Of a DNA stretch of 64,000 nucleotides, positions 8,471 through 16,828 are shown in pieces. The notes beneath the pieces were generated by a model that made no database searches, was not told the origin of the DNA, and saw only the letters and a list, made by a program, of their open reading frames with translations. A program made the translations under genes and the position numbers. The stretch is from Polynucleobacter sp. Adler-ghost. Its GTDB lineage: Bacteria > Pseudomonadota > Gammaproteobacteria > Burkholderiales > Burkholderiaceae. Position 1 is the stretch's first letter; every line of letters begins with the position of its first letter. The DNA lies in contig NZ_CP061320.1 in NCBI RefSeq assembly GCF_018688495.1, positions 840,586 through 904,585 of the forward strand, read 5' to 3'.

Positions 8471-8890
8471 TTATTTGTATTGCTGAGGCTCATCATTGAT
8501 TTCCTTAATCTCTATCTCGCCGAAAATGTAGGTATTTTCTTCTAGAGCCTTCCACCCTAGATCTTGAAATACATGTGCGTATTCACCAGAAAACTTTTTT
8601 GATTTTCCATAAAAAATATCCGTTAGTTCATCTTGTTCGTCTTCATCAATGGTCTCAGAAAAATAGATTACCTTTTCCCCATCATAAGTCTTACTAATTT
8701 CTGCCCCAGGAATATCGCCGATACGCATTCCCACTTGAGGTTCATATTGACTGATGAACTTTGGTTTTGTAGTTGTTATGATGGATCCAAGCTTCCAGAC
8801 TGTCCCGCATTTAATTTCTTTATTCTGTTTTTTAAAGATATGTCTTTGGACTAGAGAGCCCATTTCAAGAGGGATAATTTGATACAGCAT
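8471..8890 (-). CDS. Hypothetical protein (139 aa)
   Basis: A soluble, acidic 139-aa protein with no signal peptide and no motif that I recognise (MLYQIIPLEMGSLVQRHIFK to EINDEPQQYK). AGGAGAT lies eight bases before the ATG, a good ribosome binding site. It is followed after 27 bp by the phosphoesterase gene on the same strand and may share its transcript. Confidence 0.6.
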   Translation of the reverse strand: MLYQIIPLEMGSLVQRHIFKKQNKEIKCGTVWKLGSIITTTKPKFISQYEPQVGMRIGDIPGAEISKTYDGEKVIYFSETIDEDEQDELTDIFYGKSKKFSGEYAHVFQDLGWKALEENTYIFGEIEIKEINDEPQQYK

Positions 8891-9033
8891 CCCATATCTC
8901 CTGTAGTGAATTTAAGCCTTTATCATGCTCTTAAAGTGTGACGATTCGGTGAAGATCAGTGGGCTTGATGAATGTTTGGTCAGGACTTTGTATATAGGTT
9001 TTGACTGTCTTCATTTTGTAATAGTTTCAGTTC

Positions 9034-9246
9034 ATGATCACCCTTGTGACTTCACAACATACGATCATTACCTGCCCTAACTGTTACGGACAAGAAACCC
9101 TAGAGATCTCTCAAGGCTATTCTCAGCATTTATATCGCTGCCCAAGTTGCAGCATCATTTTGAAGCCCAGATCAGGAGATTGCTGTATTTTCTGCAGTTT
9201 CGGAAGTCAAGATTGCTCCAGTGCGGAGCAAAATTTAGCTGCCTAG
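9034..9246 (+). CDS. Small zinc-ribbon protein with GDCCxFCS motif
   Basis: A 70-aa protein with two zinc-binding CxxC pairs, CPNC and CPSC, 19 residues apart, then the motif SGDCCIFCSFGSQDC. Short proteins carrying GDCC(V/I)FCS(Y/F)G are widespread in proteobacteria and usually uncharacterised. It stands alone upstream of ppx. The metal-binding prediction is secure from the cysteines; the role is unknown. Confidence 0.65.
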   Translation: MITLVTSQHTIITCPNCYGQETLEISQGYSQHLYRCPSCSIILKPRSGDCCIFCSFGSQDCSSAEQNLAA

Positions 9247-9283
9247 GCCTCTTCCCAGTAGACTAGGGTCTCGTTTCACGAAT

Positions 9284-9301
9284 GTGTCATCAGAGTTTCA
9301 T
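9284..9301 (+). promoter_or_regulatory. Candidate Pho box upstream of ppx
   Basis: GTGTCAT-CAGA-GTTTCAT, two 7-bp units with an 11-bp period. A third, weaker unit TAGACAT continues the same period at 9306-9312. A -10-like TATTCA begins 10 bp after the second unit. The site lies 43 bp before the GTG start of ppx. Confidence 0.55.
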
Positions 9302-9344
9302 AAAATAGACATATTCAAGTAAACCTGCTTCTATTGGAAATGCT

Positions 9345-10883
9345 GTGTCCTTACATCAGAATAAATCCGTAATGAACGCTACTGACCTCGTCGCTGCAGT
9401 CGATCTTGGGTCTAATAGCTTTCGTATGCTAGTAGCTCAAGTCGTCAAGACGCCTTCCGGTACACAACTGCGTCCGATTGATACGCTGCGTGAGTCTGTC
9501 CGCTTGGCTGCTGGCTTAACTGATAATAAATTATTAGGTAATGATGCCTATCAGCGAGGAATTACAGCAATTCGGCGCTTTGGTGAACGCATTCGGGGGT
9601 TTGATCCTGCTAATGTGCGCGCTGTTGCCACCAACACCCTGCGCGTAGCTAAAAACGCACCACACTTTATCCGGGAGGCTGAGGAGGCCTTGGGTTTCCC
9701 CATTGAAGTGATCGCAGGAGTTGAAGAGGCGCGCTTAATCTACATTGGTGCCGCTCATGAAGTGCCGGCAGTACAGGGTAATCGCTTGGTAGTGGATATT
9801 GGCGGAGGCTCTACCGAGCTAATCATTGGCAAAGGTTACGAGCCCAAGCTGATGGAAAGCCTGTACATTGGTTGCGTTTCTCATAGCCTGAGATTTTTCC
9901 CTAAGGGCAATATCGATTCTCATGCTTTTAAAGAGGCAGAGCTAGCCGCGCGAAGAGAAATTCAGGTGATTTCTGAAGCATATCTAAAGGCTGGCTGGAA
10001 GCAAGTTATTGGTTCTTCGGGGACCGCACGCGCTTTAGCCGAACTGATTGCAGAAAATAACTTCAATGGCCAGGTAGATAACTCTGATGGTTTGATTACC
10101 CGCGATGGTTTAAGAGCCATGAAAAAGCATCTTCTGAAGTATGAGCATATTAATCAGGTTGAGCTACAAGGCCTCAAGGATGATAGGCGCTCAGTTTGGC
10201 CGGGTGGCCTTGCCATCATGATTGCTGTTTTTGATGAGCTTGGTATCGAGTCCATGGAGGTCACAGATGCCGCCTTAAGAATCGGCGTGCTTTATGACTT
10301 GCTAGGTCGCTCTCAGCATGAAGATATGCGCTTTGTGACAGTTGAGCAATTTATGCAGCGTTACGCGGTAGATCGTGAACAAGCTAGGCGCGTTGGCAAT
10401 CTAGCTGCTGAGTTTTTGGCACAATTGCCTAAGCCAGATGAGGAGAGCCGGGCTGATAATATTGCATTATTGCAATGGGCTGCCAATCTTCATGAAATCG
10501 GCTTATCGATATCGCATAACGGATATCACAAACATTCTGCCTACATTGCTGGTAATGCCGATATGCCGGGCTTCTCAAAAAACGATCAGGCTAGATTAGC
10601 CGCCTTACTCATTGGTCACACCGGTAAGTTAGGAAAGTTAGCGAATAATGCTTCTTTCTCTGATTGGCGTATGTTGTTTTGTATGCGGCTTGCGCAGGTA
10701 CTTTGCCGCGGACGCAGTGATGTCAATTTATCCAAGGTGAAAGTCTCGGAGCACAATGGAGACTATTTAGTTAGCCTCTCCAAAGACTGGGCTAAGGAGC
10801 ATCCATTAACAGAGTTTAGCCTTCAAAAAGAAGCGGCCGAATGGGTGCGTATCGGCCGACCTTATAGCATTAGCTTGAAGTAA
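9345..10883 (+). CDS. ppx: Exopolyphosphatase (Ppx/GppA family)
   Basis: A 512-aa protein of the ASKHA fold. The phosphate-1 loop AAVDLGSNSFRMLVA is near residues 17-31, the phosphate-2 loop VVDIGGGSTELIIGKG near 148, and an HD-like helical C-terminal half includes ANLHEIGLSISHNGYHKHS. It removes terminal phosphates from polyphosphate, or hydrolyses pppGpp in GppA-type members. The start used is GTG at 9345, because TTGGAAA precedes it; ATG at 9372 is the alternative and has a poorer ribosome site. Its own Pho box and the two ppk2 genes in the window point to polyphosphate turnover. Confidence 0.9.
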   Translation: MSLHQNKSVMNATDLVAAVDLGSNSFRMLVAQVVKTPSGTQLRPIDTLRESVRLAAGLTDNKLLGNDAYQRGITAIRRFGERIRGFDPANVRAVATNTLRVAKNAPHFIREAEEALGFPIEVIAGVEEARLIYIGAAHEVPAVQGNRLVVDIGGGSTELIIGKGYEPKLMESLYIGCVSHSLRFFPKGNIDSHAFKEAELAARREIQVISEAYLKAGWKQVIGSSGTARALAELIAENNFNGQVDNSDGLITRDGLRAMKKHLLKYEHINQVELQGLKDDRRSVWPGGLAIMIAVFDELGIESMEVTDAALRIGVLYDLLGRSQHEDMRFVTVEQFMQRYAVDREQARRVGNLAAEFLAQLPKPDEESRADNIALLQWAANLHEIGLSISHNGYHKHSAYIAGNADMPGFSKNDQARLAALLIGHTGKLGKLANNASFSDWRMLFCMRLAQVLCRGRSDVNLSKVKVSEHNGDYLVSLSKDWAKEHPLTEFSLQKEAAEWVRIGRPYSISLK

Positions 10884-10886
10884 TGC

Positions 10887-11822
10887 TTACAACCCTAGGA
10901 AATGCTTTGCGTAACGAGGATTGATTTCTGATAGACGCAACATGGTCAATACATCTGCTGTATTGAAATCTGGATCCCAGGCGGGTGCGCTACAAATCTT
11001 AGCGCCTAGTTTCAAATAGCCTTTGATCAATGGTGGAGGTTCTACCTCTAAGCCGCCATTGAGTCGCTCAAGCGGCAATGGTAGGCGCGGGAATGCATGA
11101 TTTTCAACTGGAGCCATTTGATCATTGCTTAGTGAGTTGTATAGACTCGCTGCAAAGTGACCGCCATCACCCATGGGGATACTGGCACATCCAAGCATGA
11201 TTTCATAATCGTGTTTTTGCATGTATTGCGCTAAGCCGCTCCACAAAGCCATGATGACTGCACCAGAACGAAAGTCTTCGTGCACGCAAGATCTCCCGAG
11301 CTCAACTAATTTGGGGCGCAAGTGGTCTAGTCGGCTCAAATCAAACTCTGAATCTGAGTAGAGACGCCCAATCTCCACTGCTTTGTGCGGCGGGAGCACC
11401 CGATAGGTGCCGACCACCTTTAATGACTCCTGATCACGAATCAGTAAATGGTCGCAATAGGCATCGAATTCATCAATATCGAGGTTCTCTGGATTGCTTG
11501 GAAGCTTTGCCCCCATCTCTTCTGCAAATACCTTGTAGCGCAGGCGCTGCGCTTCTTTAATCTCACTCGCATTGCTAGCCCAAGTAATTTGAAATGCAGG
11601 GCGCTTTGGCTTAGCAATCGCTTTCTCAGCAACTGGGTCTGGGGTTCGCAGCTCAGCTCTGGCTTTAGTAGCAAATTTCTTGCCAAATAACTTCTTTGCA
11701 ATTTTTTTAGAAAAGAGCTTTTTAATCGCCTCAGTTTTACTTTTTTTAATCTTCTTTGGCTTTACTTCAAAGCGAGAATTAAATAGATCAAATGCAGCAA
11801 GGGGATTTGGAATATCAGACAT
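10887..11822 (-). CDS. GNAT-type acyltransferase, OlsB-like (ornithine lipid synthesis)
   Basis: A 311-aa protein. About 60 Lys/Ala-rich residues precede an acyl-ACP-dependent N-acyltransferase domain of the OlsB type, with EAQRLRYKVFAEEMGA, DAYCDHLLIRD, VGTYRVLPP, VELGRSCVHEDFR and LGCASIPM. OlsB attaches a 3-hydroxyacyl chain to ornithine, the first step of phosphorus-free ornithine lipid. It is the last gene of the minus-strand run plcP, glycosyltransferase, dgkA, olsB-like; gaps are small and there is one 4-bp overlap. A PlsC-type acyltransferase able to do the second, OlsA-like step lies divergently at 14198. The related hemolysin-type acyltransferases are a possible alternative; the substrate is inferred from context. 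Confidence 0.78.
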   Translation of the reverse strand: MSDIPNPLAAFDLFNSRFEVKPKKIKKSKTEAIKKLFSKKIAKKLFGKKFATKARAELRTPDPVAEKAIAKPKRPAFQITWASNASEIKEAQRLRYKVFAEEMGAKLPSNPENLDIDEFDAYCDHLLIRDQESLKVVGTYRVLPPHKAVEIGRLYSDSEFDLSRLDHLRPKLVELGRSCVHEDFRSGAVIMALWSGLAQYMQKHDYEIMLGCASIPMGDGGHFAASLYNSLSNDQMAPVENHAFPRLPLPLERLNGGLEVEPPPLIKGYLKLGAKICSAPAWDPDFNTADVLTMLRLSEINPRYAKHFLGL

Positions 11823-11867
11823 AGTGTTCCTTAAGTATTAATAATCAATAGTAAGAAATGGGTGTTA

Positions 11868-12269
11868 CTAATTGATGACAATGGGGATGCAAATCGTTGC
11901 CCACAGTAAGGTGGAAATGAGTAGGGTAAGCATGACTGCTGCCGAACCAAAATCTTTTGCTCTTTTCGATAGATCATGATGATCAAATGAAATTCGATCG
12001 ATAGCAGCCTCAACGCTAGAGTTCAACAGCTCAACCACTAAAACCATGATGAGCGAAGCAATCAGGGCACATTTCTCAAGAGGGCTAATTGGCAAGAAAA
12101 GAGCAATTGGGCTCAGCACTACCAGCAGGAAAAGTTCTTGTCTAAAAGCACTTTCCTCTTGAAATGCATAGACTATGCCGCACCAAGAATTCTTGGCTGC
12201 ATGCCACGCGCGTGTGAGGCCGCGGTTACCCTTATGTGGGTTTTGCTTAATGTCGTAAGGTGCTGACAA
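11868..12269 (-). CDS. dgkA: Diacylglycerol kinase
   Basis: A 133-aa integral membrane kinase with three hydrophobic helices. The signature EAAIDRISFDHHDLSKRAKD followed by FGSAAVML is the family active site and nucleotide-binding motif. It phosphorylates diacylglycerol to phosphatidic acid. It lies between the glycosyltransferase (9-bp gap) and the OlsB-like gene (45-bp gap), so it could recycle diacylglycerol made by PlcP when that is not used for glycolipid. Confidence 0.9.
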   Translation of the reverse strand: MSAPYDIKQNPHKGNRGLTRAWHAAKNSWCGIVYAFQEESAFRQELFLLVVLSPIALFLPISPLEKCALIASLIMVLVVELLNSSVEAAIDRISFDHHDLSKRAKDFGSAAVMLTLLISTLLWATICIPIVIN

Positions 12270-12278
12270 AATGAGTTC

Positions 12279-13307
12279 TTAAGCGAGGGCAGTAACATGA
12301 ACAGCCGTGGAGGGTACGGGCTTTAAATGCTTGGCGAATTGCTCCGAAGCTGCTCTCCAAGAAAACTTCTCAGCATGGGCTCTAGCCAGTTCACGAGGAA
12401 TTTTCAGGGCTTGCATACAAGCTACTCGAAGATCTTCGTGCATTGCGCCAGCAGCAGAGTTGCCTAAAACATCAATTGGACCGGTCACTGGATAGGCTGC
12501 GACTGGTGTACCACAAGCCATGGCTTCTAAAATTACCAGTCCAAAAGTATCGGTTTTGCTTGGGAAGACAAAAACATCGGCAGCAGCATAAACCTTGGCC
12601 AACTCTTCTTGTTGTAGTACACCTAGATAATTAATATTCGGGTATTTTTCTTTAATACCGGCCATTGCAGGACCGTCACCAACAACCCATTTAGAGCCTG
12701 GTAGATCTATCTCCAAGAAGGCATTGATATTTTTCTCTACTGCCACTCGACCAACATACAAAAAGATTGGGTGAGCGCTATTGAGAGCTTTAGAGTCTTG
12801 CATTTTGAAGATGTCTAAATCTACGCCTCGTGACCACAAAACGACATTTTTAAGGCCAAACTTCTCGAGATCATCTTTAACGACAATAGTTGGCGCCATT
12901 ACCGCCATTGAAGGGCCGTGAAACCAGCGAATAAAAGCATAGGTAATGCTTAAAGGAATTCCGGTACGGGCTTTGACATATTCAGGGAAGCGGGTGTGAT
13001 AGGCCGTAGAGAATGGCAAATCATTCTTTACGGCATAAGAGCGTGCTGATAAGCCCAAAGGCCCCTCTGTAGCAATATGCATTGCATCAGGCGCAAATTC
13101 TTTAATGCGGCGAGCCACTTCCTTTCCGGGGAATAAGGACAAGGCAATATCTGGGTAGGTAGGGCAGGGGATGGATTTAAAGCCAGTCGGGGTAATCATT
13201 TCGACTTCATGGCCCATGCCGATGAGTTCAGCTCTAGTTTGTTTGAGCGTTCTTACAACACCATTGACTTGTGGATCCCATGCATCAGTAATGATCATAA
13301 TTTTCAT
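12279..13307 (-). CDS. GT4 glycosyltransferase, probable glycolipid synthase (Agt-like)
   Basis: A 342-aa GT-B glycosyltransferase. The N-terminal domain opens MKIMIITDAWDPQVNGVVRT with the glycine-rich loop. The C-terminal domain has FLYVGRVAVEKNI and the donor-binding E-x7-E region in SKTDTFGLVILEAMACGTP. Its ATG overlaps the plcP stop by 4 bp, so the two are translationally coupled. In alphaproteobacteria and SAR11, a GT4 enzyme (Agt) next to plcP converts the diacylglycerol released by PlcP into glucosyl- or glucuronosyl-diacylglycerol during phosphate starvation. I infer the same role here; a mannosyltransferase with another acceptor is possible. Confidence 0.78.
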   Translation of the reverse strand: MKIMIITDAWDPQVNGVVRTLKQTRAELIGMGHEVEMITPTGFKSIPCPTYPDIALSLFPGKEVARRIKEFAPDAMHIATEGPLGLSARSYAVKNDLPFSTAYHTRFPEYVKARTGIPLSITYAFIRWFHGPSMAVMAPTIVVKDDLEKFGLKNVVLWSRGVDLDIFKMQDSKALNSAHPIFLYVGRVAVEKNINAFLEIDLPGSKWVVGDGPAMAGIKEKYPNINYLGVLQQEELAKVYAAADVFVFPSKTDTFGLVILEAMACGTPVAAYPVTGPIDVLGNSAAGAMHEDLRVACMQALKIPRELARAHAEKFSWRAASEQFAKHLKPVPSTAVHVTALA

Positions 13308-14113
13308 ACGGTAGCCTCTTTAATAAGTGTTGCAAGCTCAGGTTGGAGAGTAATTTCAGGTGCTTCCACTGGATCACCATGAATATGTGTCCAGTAGATA
13401 ATTTTCAGTTCACCGGTCGTGGTCTCTACTAGTGCTGATAGGCTTTCGACCCAATCACCATCATTGCAATACAACAGACCATCGATTTCACGAATTTCTG
13501 CTTTGTGAATATGGCCACACACGACGCCATCACAATTCCTTAGGCGGGCTTCTCTGGCCATGATGTGCTCAAAGTCAGCGATGTAACTGACGGCATTTTT
13601 TACTTGATGCTTAAGATATTGGGAGAGTGACCAGTATTGCAATCCCATCTTGACGCGCAACATATTGAAGTAGCGATTAATGTACAAAATAAATGAATAC
13701 AGCGAGTCGCCAACATAGGCAAGCCATTTAGCGTATTGCATTACGCCATCAAATAAATCGCCATGGGTTACCCACAGCTTCCGTCCATCTAAGGTTGTGT
13801 GGATGACCTCTTCTTGAACCTTGATATCGCCAAAGGACATACCAAAGTACTGACGAGCCGCTTCGTCATGATTACCGGGAATGTAAATCACTTCAGAACC
13901 TTTGCGGGCTTTACGCAATAACTTTTGAACAACATCATTGTGGGTCTGTGGCCAGTAAAACGACTGTTTTAAGCGCCAGCCATCGATAATGTCGCCCACC
14001 AGGTAAATCTGATCGGCTTCATTGTGCTTTAAGAAATCGAGGAGGTAGTTTGCCTGACACCCTGATGTTCCGAGGTGTACATCTGAAATCCAAATCGCTC
14101 TGTAATGCGTCAT
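13304..14113 (-). CDS. plcP: PlcP-like phospholipase C (metallophosphoesterase)
   Basis: A 269-aa metallophosphoesterase with all metal motifs: D11 and H13 in WISDVHLGTSGC, LVGDIIDGWRLKQ, YIPGNHDEAA, THGDLFDG and VCGHIHKAEI. The block WRLKQSFYWPQTHNDVVQKL is typical of the PlcP group of Sinorhizobium and marine bacteria, which cleaves phosphatidyl-choline and -ethanolamine to diacylglycerol under phosphate limitation. It is related to LpxH-type UDP-diacylglucosamine hydrolases, but the neighbours favour PlcP: a coupled GT4 enzyme downstream and a strong Pho box 36 bp upstream. It heads the minus-strand operon. Confidence 0.8.
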   Translation of the reverse strand: MTHYRAIWISDVHLGTSGCQANYLLDFLKHNEADQIYLVGDIIDGWRLKQSFYWPQTHNDVVQKLLRKARKGSEVIYIPGNHDEAARQYFGMSFGDIKVQEEVIHTTLDGRKLWVTHGDLFDGVMQYAKWLAYVGDSLYSFILYINRYFNMLRVKMGLQYWSLSQYLKHQVKNAVSYIADFEHIMAREARLRNCDGVVCGHIHKAEIREIDGLLYCNDGDWVESLSALVETTTGELKIIYWTHIHGDPVEAPEITLQPELATLIKEATV

Positions 14114-14148
14114 GAGTACGTATTAAGCCGATTCATTATGAAGGCCTC

Positions 14149-14166
14149 ATGACACTTTTACGACAG
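14149..14166 (-). promoter_or_regulatory. Strong Pho box upstream of plcP
   Basis: Read on the minus strand, CTGTCGT-AAAA-GTGTCAT. Twelve of the 14 unit bases match CTGTCAT-n4-CTGTCAT and the spacer is the AT-rich AAAA. A -10-like CATAAT follows 8 bp downstream (14140-14135), slightly closer than usual. This is the best Pho box in the window. It lies in the divergent region between plcP and the PlsC-type gene. Confidence 0.75.
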
Positions 14167-14197
14167 TTTGATGACTTGATTTATATTACGGCTAGAT

Positions 14198-14971
14198 ATG
14201 AGGCAATCCCAATCAAACCCCACTTCAAATCCGAGCAGTTGGCTTCGCTATTGGATATGGATGCAAATCCTATTGCACGTGATTGTTGGGGTATGCAAAC
14301 TCTCTTTTATTTTCCCCTTACTAAATCAAAAACAAAAAGACCACCACATACAAGAGTGGTCTAAGAAATTATTAAAAATCTTTCATATTCCGTTGCGTGT
14401 GATTGGCGCGGAGAAATTACTCTCTAGCCCACATTTGCTGGTATCAAATCACATCTCGTGGTTAGATATTCATGTAATTAATGCATTTAAACCGGTCCGT
14501 TTTGTCGCAAAATCGGAAGTGCGGGGATGGCCTATATTTGGATGGATGGCGCAGCAGTTGGGTACCGTCTTTATTCGCAGAGATAGTGCGCGTCATGCGA
14601 GACAGGTGGTAGACCAGATGGCTGAGGTTCTGAAAGTAGAGTCGATCTGTATTTTTCCCGAAGGTACTTCTACTTCTGGGGAGTCAGTATTGCCGTTTAA
14701 GCCCAATTTATTTGAATCTGCCATTTTGGCTCATGCTCCAGTATTTCCGATAGCCATTGCTTACCGTTCAAGGTCAACGGGTCTGAGGAGTGATGCCCCT
14801 GCCTTCATTGGAGATATGGGTCTACTCGAATCGATGTCTAATGTTATTGCCAGCTGGGATATAGAGGTGCATTTAAGCCTAATAGAGCCTTATTCGACTG
14901 ACAAAGCTGCAAATTCTGATCGAAAAGCACTCGCTCTCTATTGCCAGGAAGCTATCACTAAAACCTTATAA
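14198..14971 (+). CDS. 1-acyl-glycerol-3-phosphate / lyso-ornithine-lipid acyltransferase (PlsC/OlsA-like)
   Basis: A 257-aa membrane acyltransferase. One N-terminal hydrophobic helix (about 20-45) precedes the PlsC domain. Motif I is SNHISWLDIHV (H-x4-D), motif II VFIRRDSARHA and motif III IFPEGTSTSGE. The start at 14198 keeps the N-terminal helix intact, although no clear ribosome site precedes it. PlsC makes phosphatidic acid; OlsA, of the same family, acylates lyso-ornithine lipid. With an OlsB-like gene in the divergent operon, OlsA is attractive, but sequence alone does not decide. Confidence 0.75.
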   Translation: MRQSQSNPTSNPSSWLRYWIWMQILLHVIVGVCKLSFIFPLLNQKQKDHHIQEWSKKLLKIFHIPLRVIGAEKLLSSPHLLVSNHISWLDIHVINAFKPVRFVAKSEVRGWPIFGWMAQQLGTVFIRRDSARHARQVVDQMAEVLKVESICIFPEGTSTSGESVLPFKPNLFESAILAHAPVFPIAIAYRSRSTGLRSDAPAFIGDMGLLESMSNVIASWDIEVHLSLIEPYSTDKAANSDRKALALYCQEAITKTL

Positions 14972-14978
14972 ACAGTAT

Positions 14979-14996
14979 ATGTAATAAAAGTGTCAT
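14979..14996 (+). promoter_or_regulatory. Candidate Pho box upstream of ppk2
   Basis: ATGTAAT-AAAA-GTGTCAT, with an 11-bp period and 11 of 14 unit bases matching the consensus. A -10-like TACAAA starts exactly 10 bp after the box (15007). The ATG of ppk2 is 41 bp further downstream. Confidence 0.65.
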
Positions 14997-15036
14997 ATCC
15001 TAGGGGTACAAAGAGGTATCAGTATCGGAAAGAGAT

Positions 15037-15942
15037 ATGACGTCAAAGCATAAAGAAATAGATGAGTGGTACAAGCGTGCTCGGGAAGATATTCTAGATA
15101 GCATGGACGAAGAGCTCGAAATGGAGCTCGATGATGATCGCTTGTCACCTGATGGTGGAAGTGCCTCTGTCATACCTCGAAATGTTTACTTTAAGGAATT
15201 ATTTCGCCTGCAAGGTGAGTTGGTAAAACTCCAAGATTGGGTGGTAGAAAATAAACTTAAGGTAGCTGTTTTATTTGAAGGTCGCGATTCTGCAGGTAAG
15301 GGTGGCGCAATCAAACGAATTACCCAACGTCTTAATCCCCGCGTATGCAAGGTCGTTGCATTGACTGCGCCTAGCGAGCGTGAGAAAACCCAGTGGTATT
15401 TTCAGCGCTACGTATCAAACTTACCTGCTGGTGGCGAGATCGTATTGTTTGATCGTAGCTGGTACAACCGTGCTGGTGTTGAAAAGGTCATGGGATTTTG
15501 TAATGATGCCGAGTACGAAGAGTTTTTGCGTACAGTTCCTGAGTTTGAACGCATGATTATTCGCTCGGGAATCATTCTGATTAAGTATTGGTTCTCTATT
15601 TCAGATGATGAGCAATATAGTCGCTTCATGGTGCGTATTCATGATCCATTGAAGCAATGGAAACTGAGCCCAATGGACTTAGATGCTCGCCGTCATTGGG
15701 AGGCCTATACCAAGGCAAAAGAGACCATGCTTGAGCGCACCAATATTCCTGAAGCACCGTGGTGGGTTGTGGCTGCAAACGATAAGAAAAAAGCTCGCCT
15801 CAATTGCATTTCTCACCTGCTGACTCAAATTCCCTATCAAGAAATTGAGCATCCAGAGGTTACCTTGCCCGCACGAGTTCATAACCCTGATTATCTTCGT
15901 GGGCCTGTGCCAAAAAATATGTACGTTCCCGAGATCTATTGA
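15037..15942 (+). CDS. ppk2: Polyphosphate kinase 2 (first copy)
   Basis: A 301-aa PPK2-family enzyme with one catalytic domain (about 55-285) and an acidic N-terminal extension. Walker A is FEGRDSAGKGGAIKR, the Walker B region is VLFDRSWYNRAGVE, and the lid region contains RMHDPLK-type residues (VRIHDPLKQWKLSPMD). PPK2 enzymes move phosphate between polyphosphate and nucleoside di- or monophosphates. The short single-domain form and the GRDSAGKGG motif fit class I (NDP to NTP), but class cannot be fixed by eye. It has its own Pho box and is followed by a CYTH-like gene; a second copy is at 37264. Confidence 0.9.
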   Translation: MTSKHKEIDEWYKRAREDILDSMDEELEMELDDDRLSPDGGSASVIPRNVYFKELFRLQGELVKLQDWVVENKLKVAVLFEGRDSAGKGGAIKRITQRLNPRVCKVVALTAPSEREKTQWYFQRYVSNLPAGGEIVLFDRSWYNRAGVEKVMGFCNDAEYEEFLRTVPEFERMIIRSGIILIKYWFSISDDEQYSRFMVRIHDPLKQWKLSPMDLDARRHWEAYTKAKETMLERTNIPEAPWWVVAANDKKKARLNCISHLLTQIPYQEIEHPEVTLPARVHNPDYLRGPVPKNMYVPEIY

Positions 15943-16000
15943 TTTTGTGAACGCAGGTCTCTAGGTGTTAATCTCTCAGTATTCACCAAGGGGATAGCAC

Positions 16001-16828
16001 TTGAAATCAAAGCAGGGTATTACCAATAGGGAATTTAAACTACTCATCAAACCTCAGGGTTTGGATAGACGTAGCCGTATTACCGCTTTAAGCGATCAAC
16101 TTCTCAAGTTCTGCAAAAAAAGCAAGGTGGATTTTTTCCACTTAGATAACGCTACAACTGGCTTGCGGAATATTTATTTCTACGATACGCCAGGCGAAGA
16201 TTTCAGGCGCAATAATATTATTTTGCGCGTTCGTGAATCTCGTCAAAATATTTGGGTGGATGATTGGTGTGAGGTGACTTTAAAGTGCCGTACGGGCGAT
16301 TTACAGAAGTCCCACGAATTTGACCCATCACCTAAAAAATCCATTAAGTCACGCTTACGTCTGAAGGAAGAAATTCTTCGAGGCGATGCGATTGGTACAA
16401 GTAGGGCAATTTACTCCAACAACGCAATTTTGGATGCGGTGCCTATTGACGACCTCTTTGAGAAATCCTTAGCAAGTGTTGCAAAGTTCTTTCCTGGCCT
16501 AGTCACTCTGCCAATTGATAAAAAATCCCCCATCCGAATTGTTGGCGGACGCACCAATAAGATTCTTGAGGCATGTTTGCCAATTGGAAACTTAGTATTT
16601 GGTGATGGCGTGCAAGCACATTGTGAGATTGCTATCTGGATGAAGAGTGTAGGCGACCCTATTGTGGGTGAGCTGGCCTTTTCATATCGGTTGAATGATG
16701 CCAACCGTGGTCAAGTAAAAGCGCATAAGCGTGCTGATAAGTTCTTCAAGAAGCTCCAAATTGAACTAGAAAGCTGGTTAGAAATTGGTAGCACTAAAAC
16801 AGCTTTAGTCTACGGAAAACCTGAGTGA
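16001..16828 (+). CDS. CYTH-like protein, putative polyphosphate/triphosphate-binding
   Basis: A 275-aa protein starting at TTG, with AAGGGGAT 8 bp before it. Features suggesting a CYTH (triphosphate tunnel) domain are the charged opening strand REFKLLIKPQ, NIYFYDTPGEDFRRNN, IILRVRES and WCEVTLKCRTGD, all in the order seen in CYTH proteins (Y-F-D-T-x..L-R..L-R-x-R..T-x-K). The classic E-x-E-x-K is only partly kept. CYTH domains bind or hydrolyse triphosphate and polyphosphate, which fits its place 58 bp behind ppk2. Its stop overlaps the start of the chromate transporter gene by 4 bp. Confidence 0.55.
   Translation: MKSKQGITNREFKLLIKPQGLDRRSRITALSDQLLKFCKKSKVDFFHLDNATTGLRNIYFYDTPGEDFRRNNIILRVRESRQNIWVDDWCEVTLKCRTGDLQKSHEFDPSPKKSIKSRLRLKEEILRGDAIGTSRAIYSNNAILDAVPIDDLFEKSLASVAKFFPGLVTLPIDKKSPIRIVGGRTNKILEACLPIGNLVFGDGVQAHCEIAIWMKSVGDPIVGELAFSYRLNDANRGQVKAHKRADKFFKKLQIELESWLEIGSTKTALVYGKPE

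Noticed and set aside
14149..14364. 71-aa frame starting at the plcP Pho box
   Set aside because: It overlaps the PlsC-type gene out of frame and its start lies within the Pho box.
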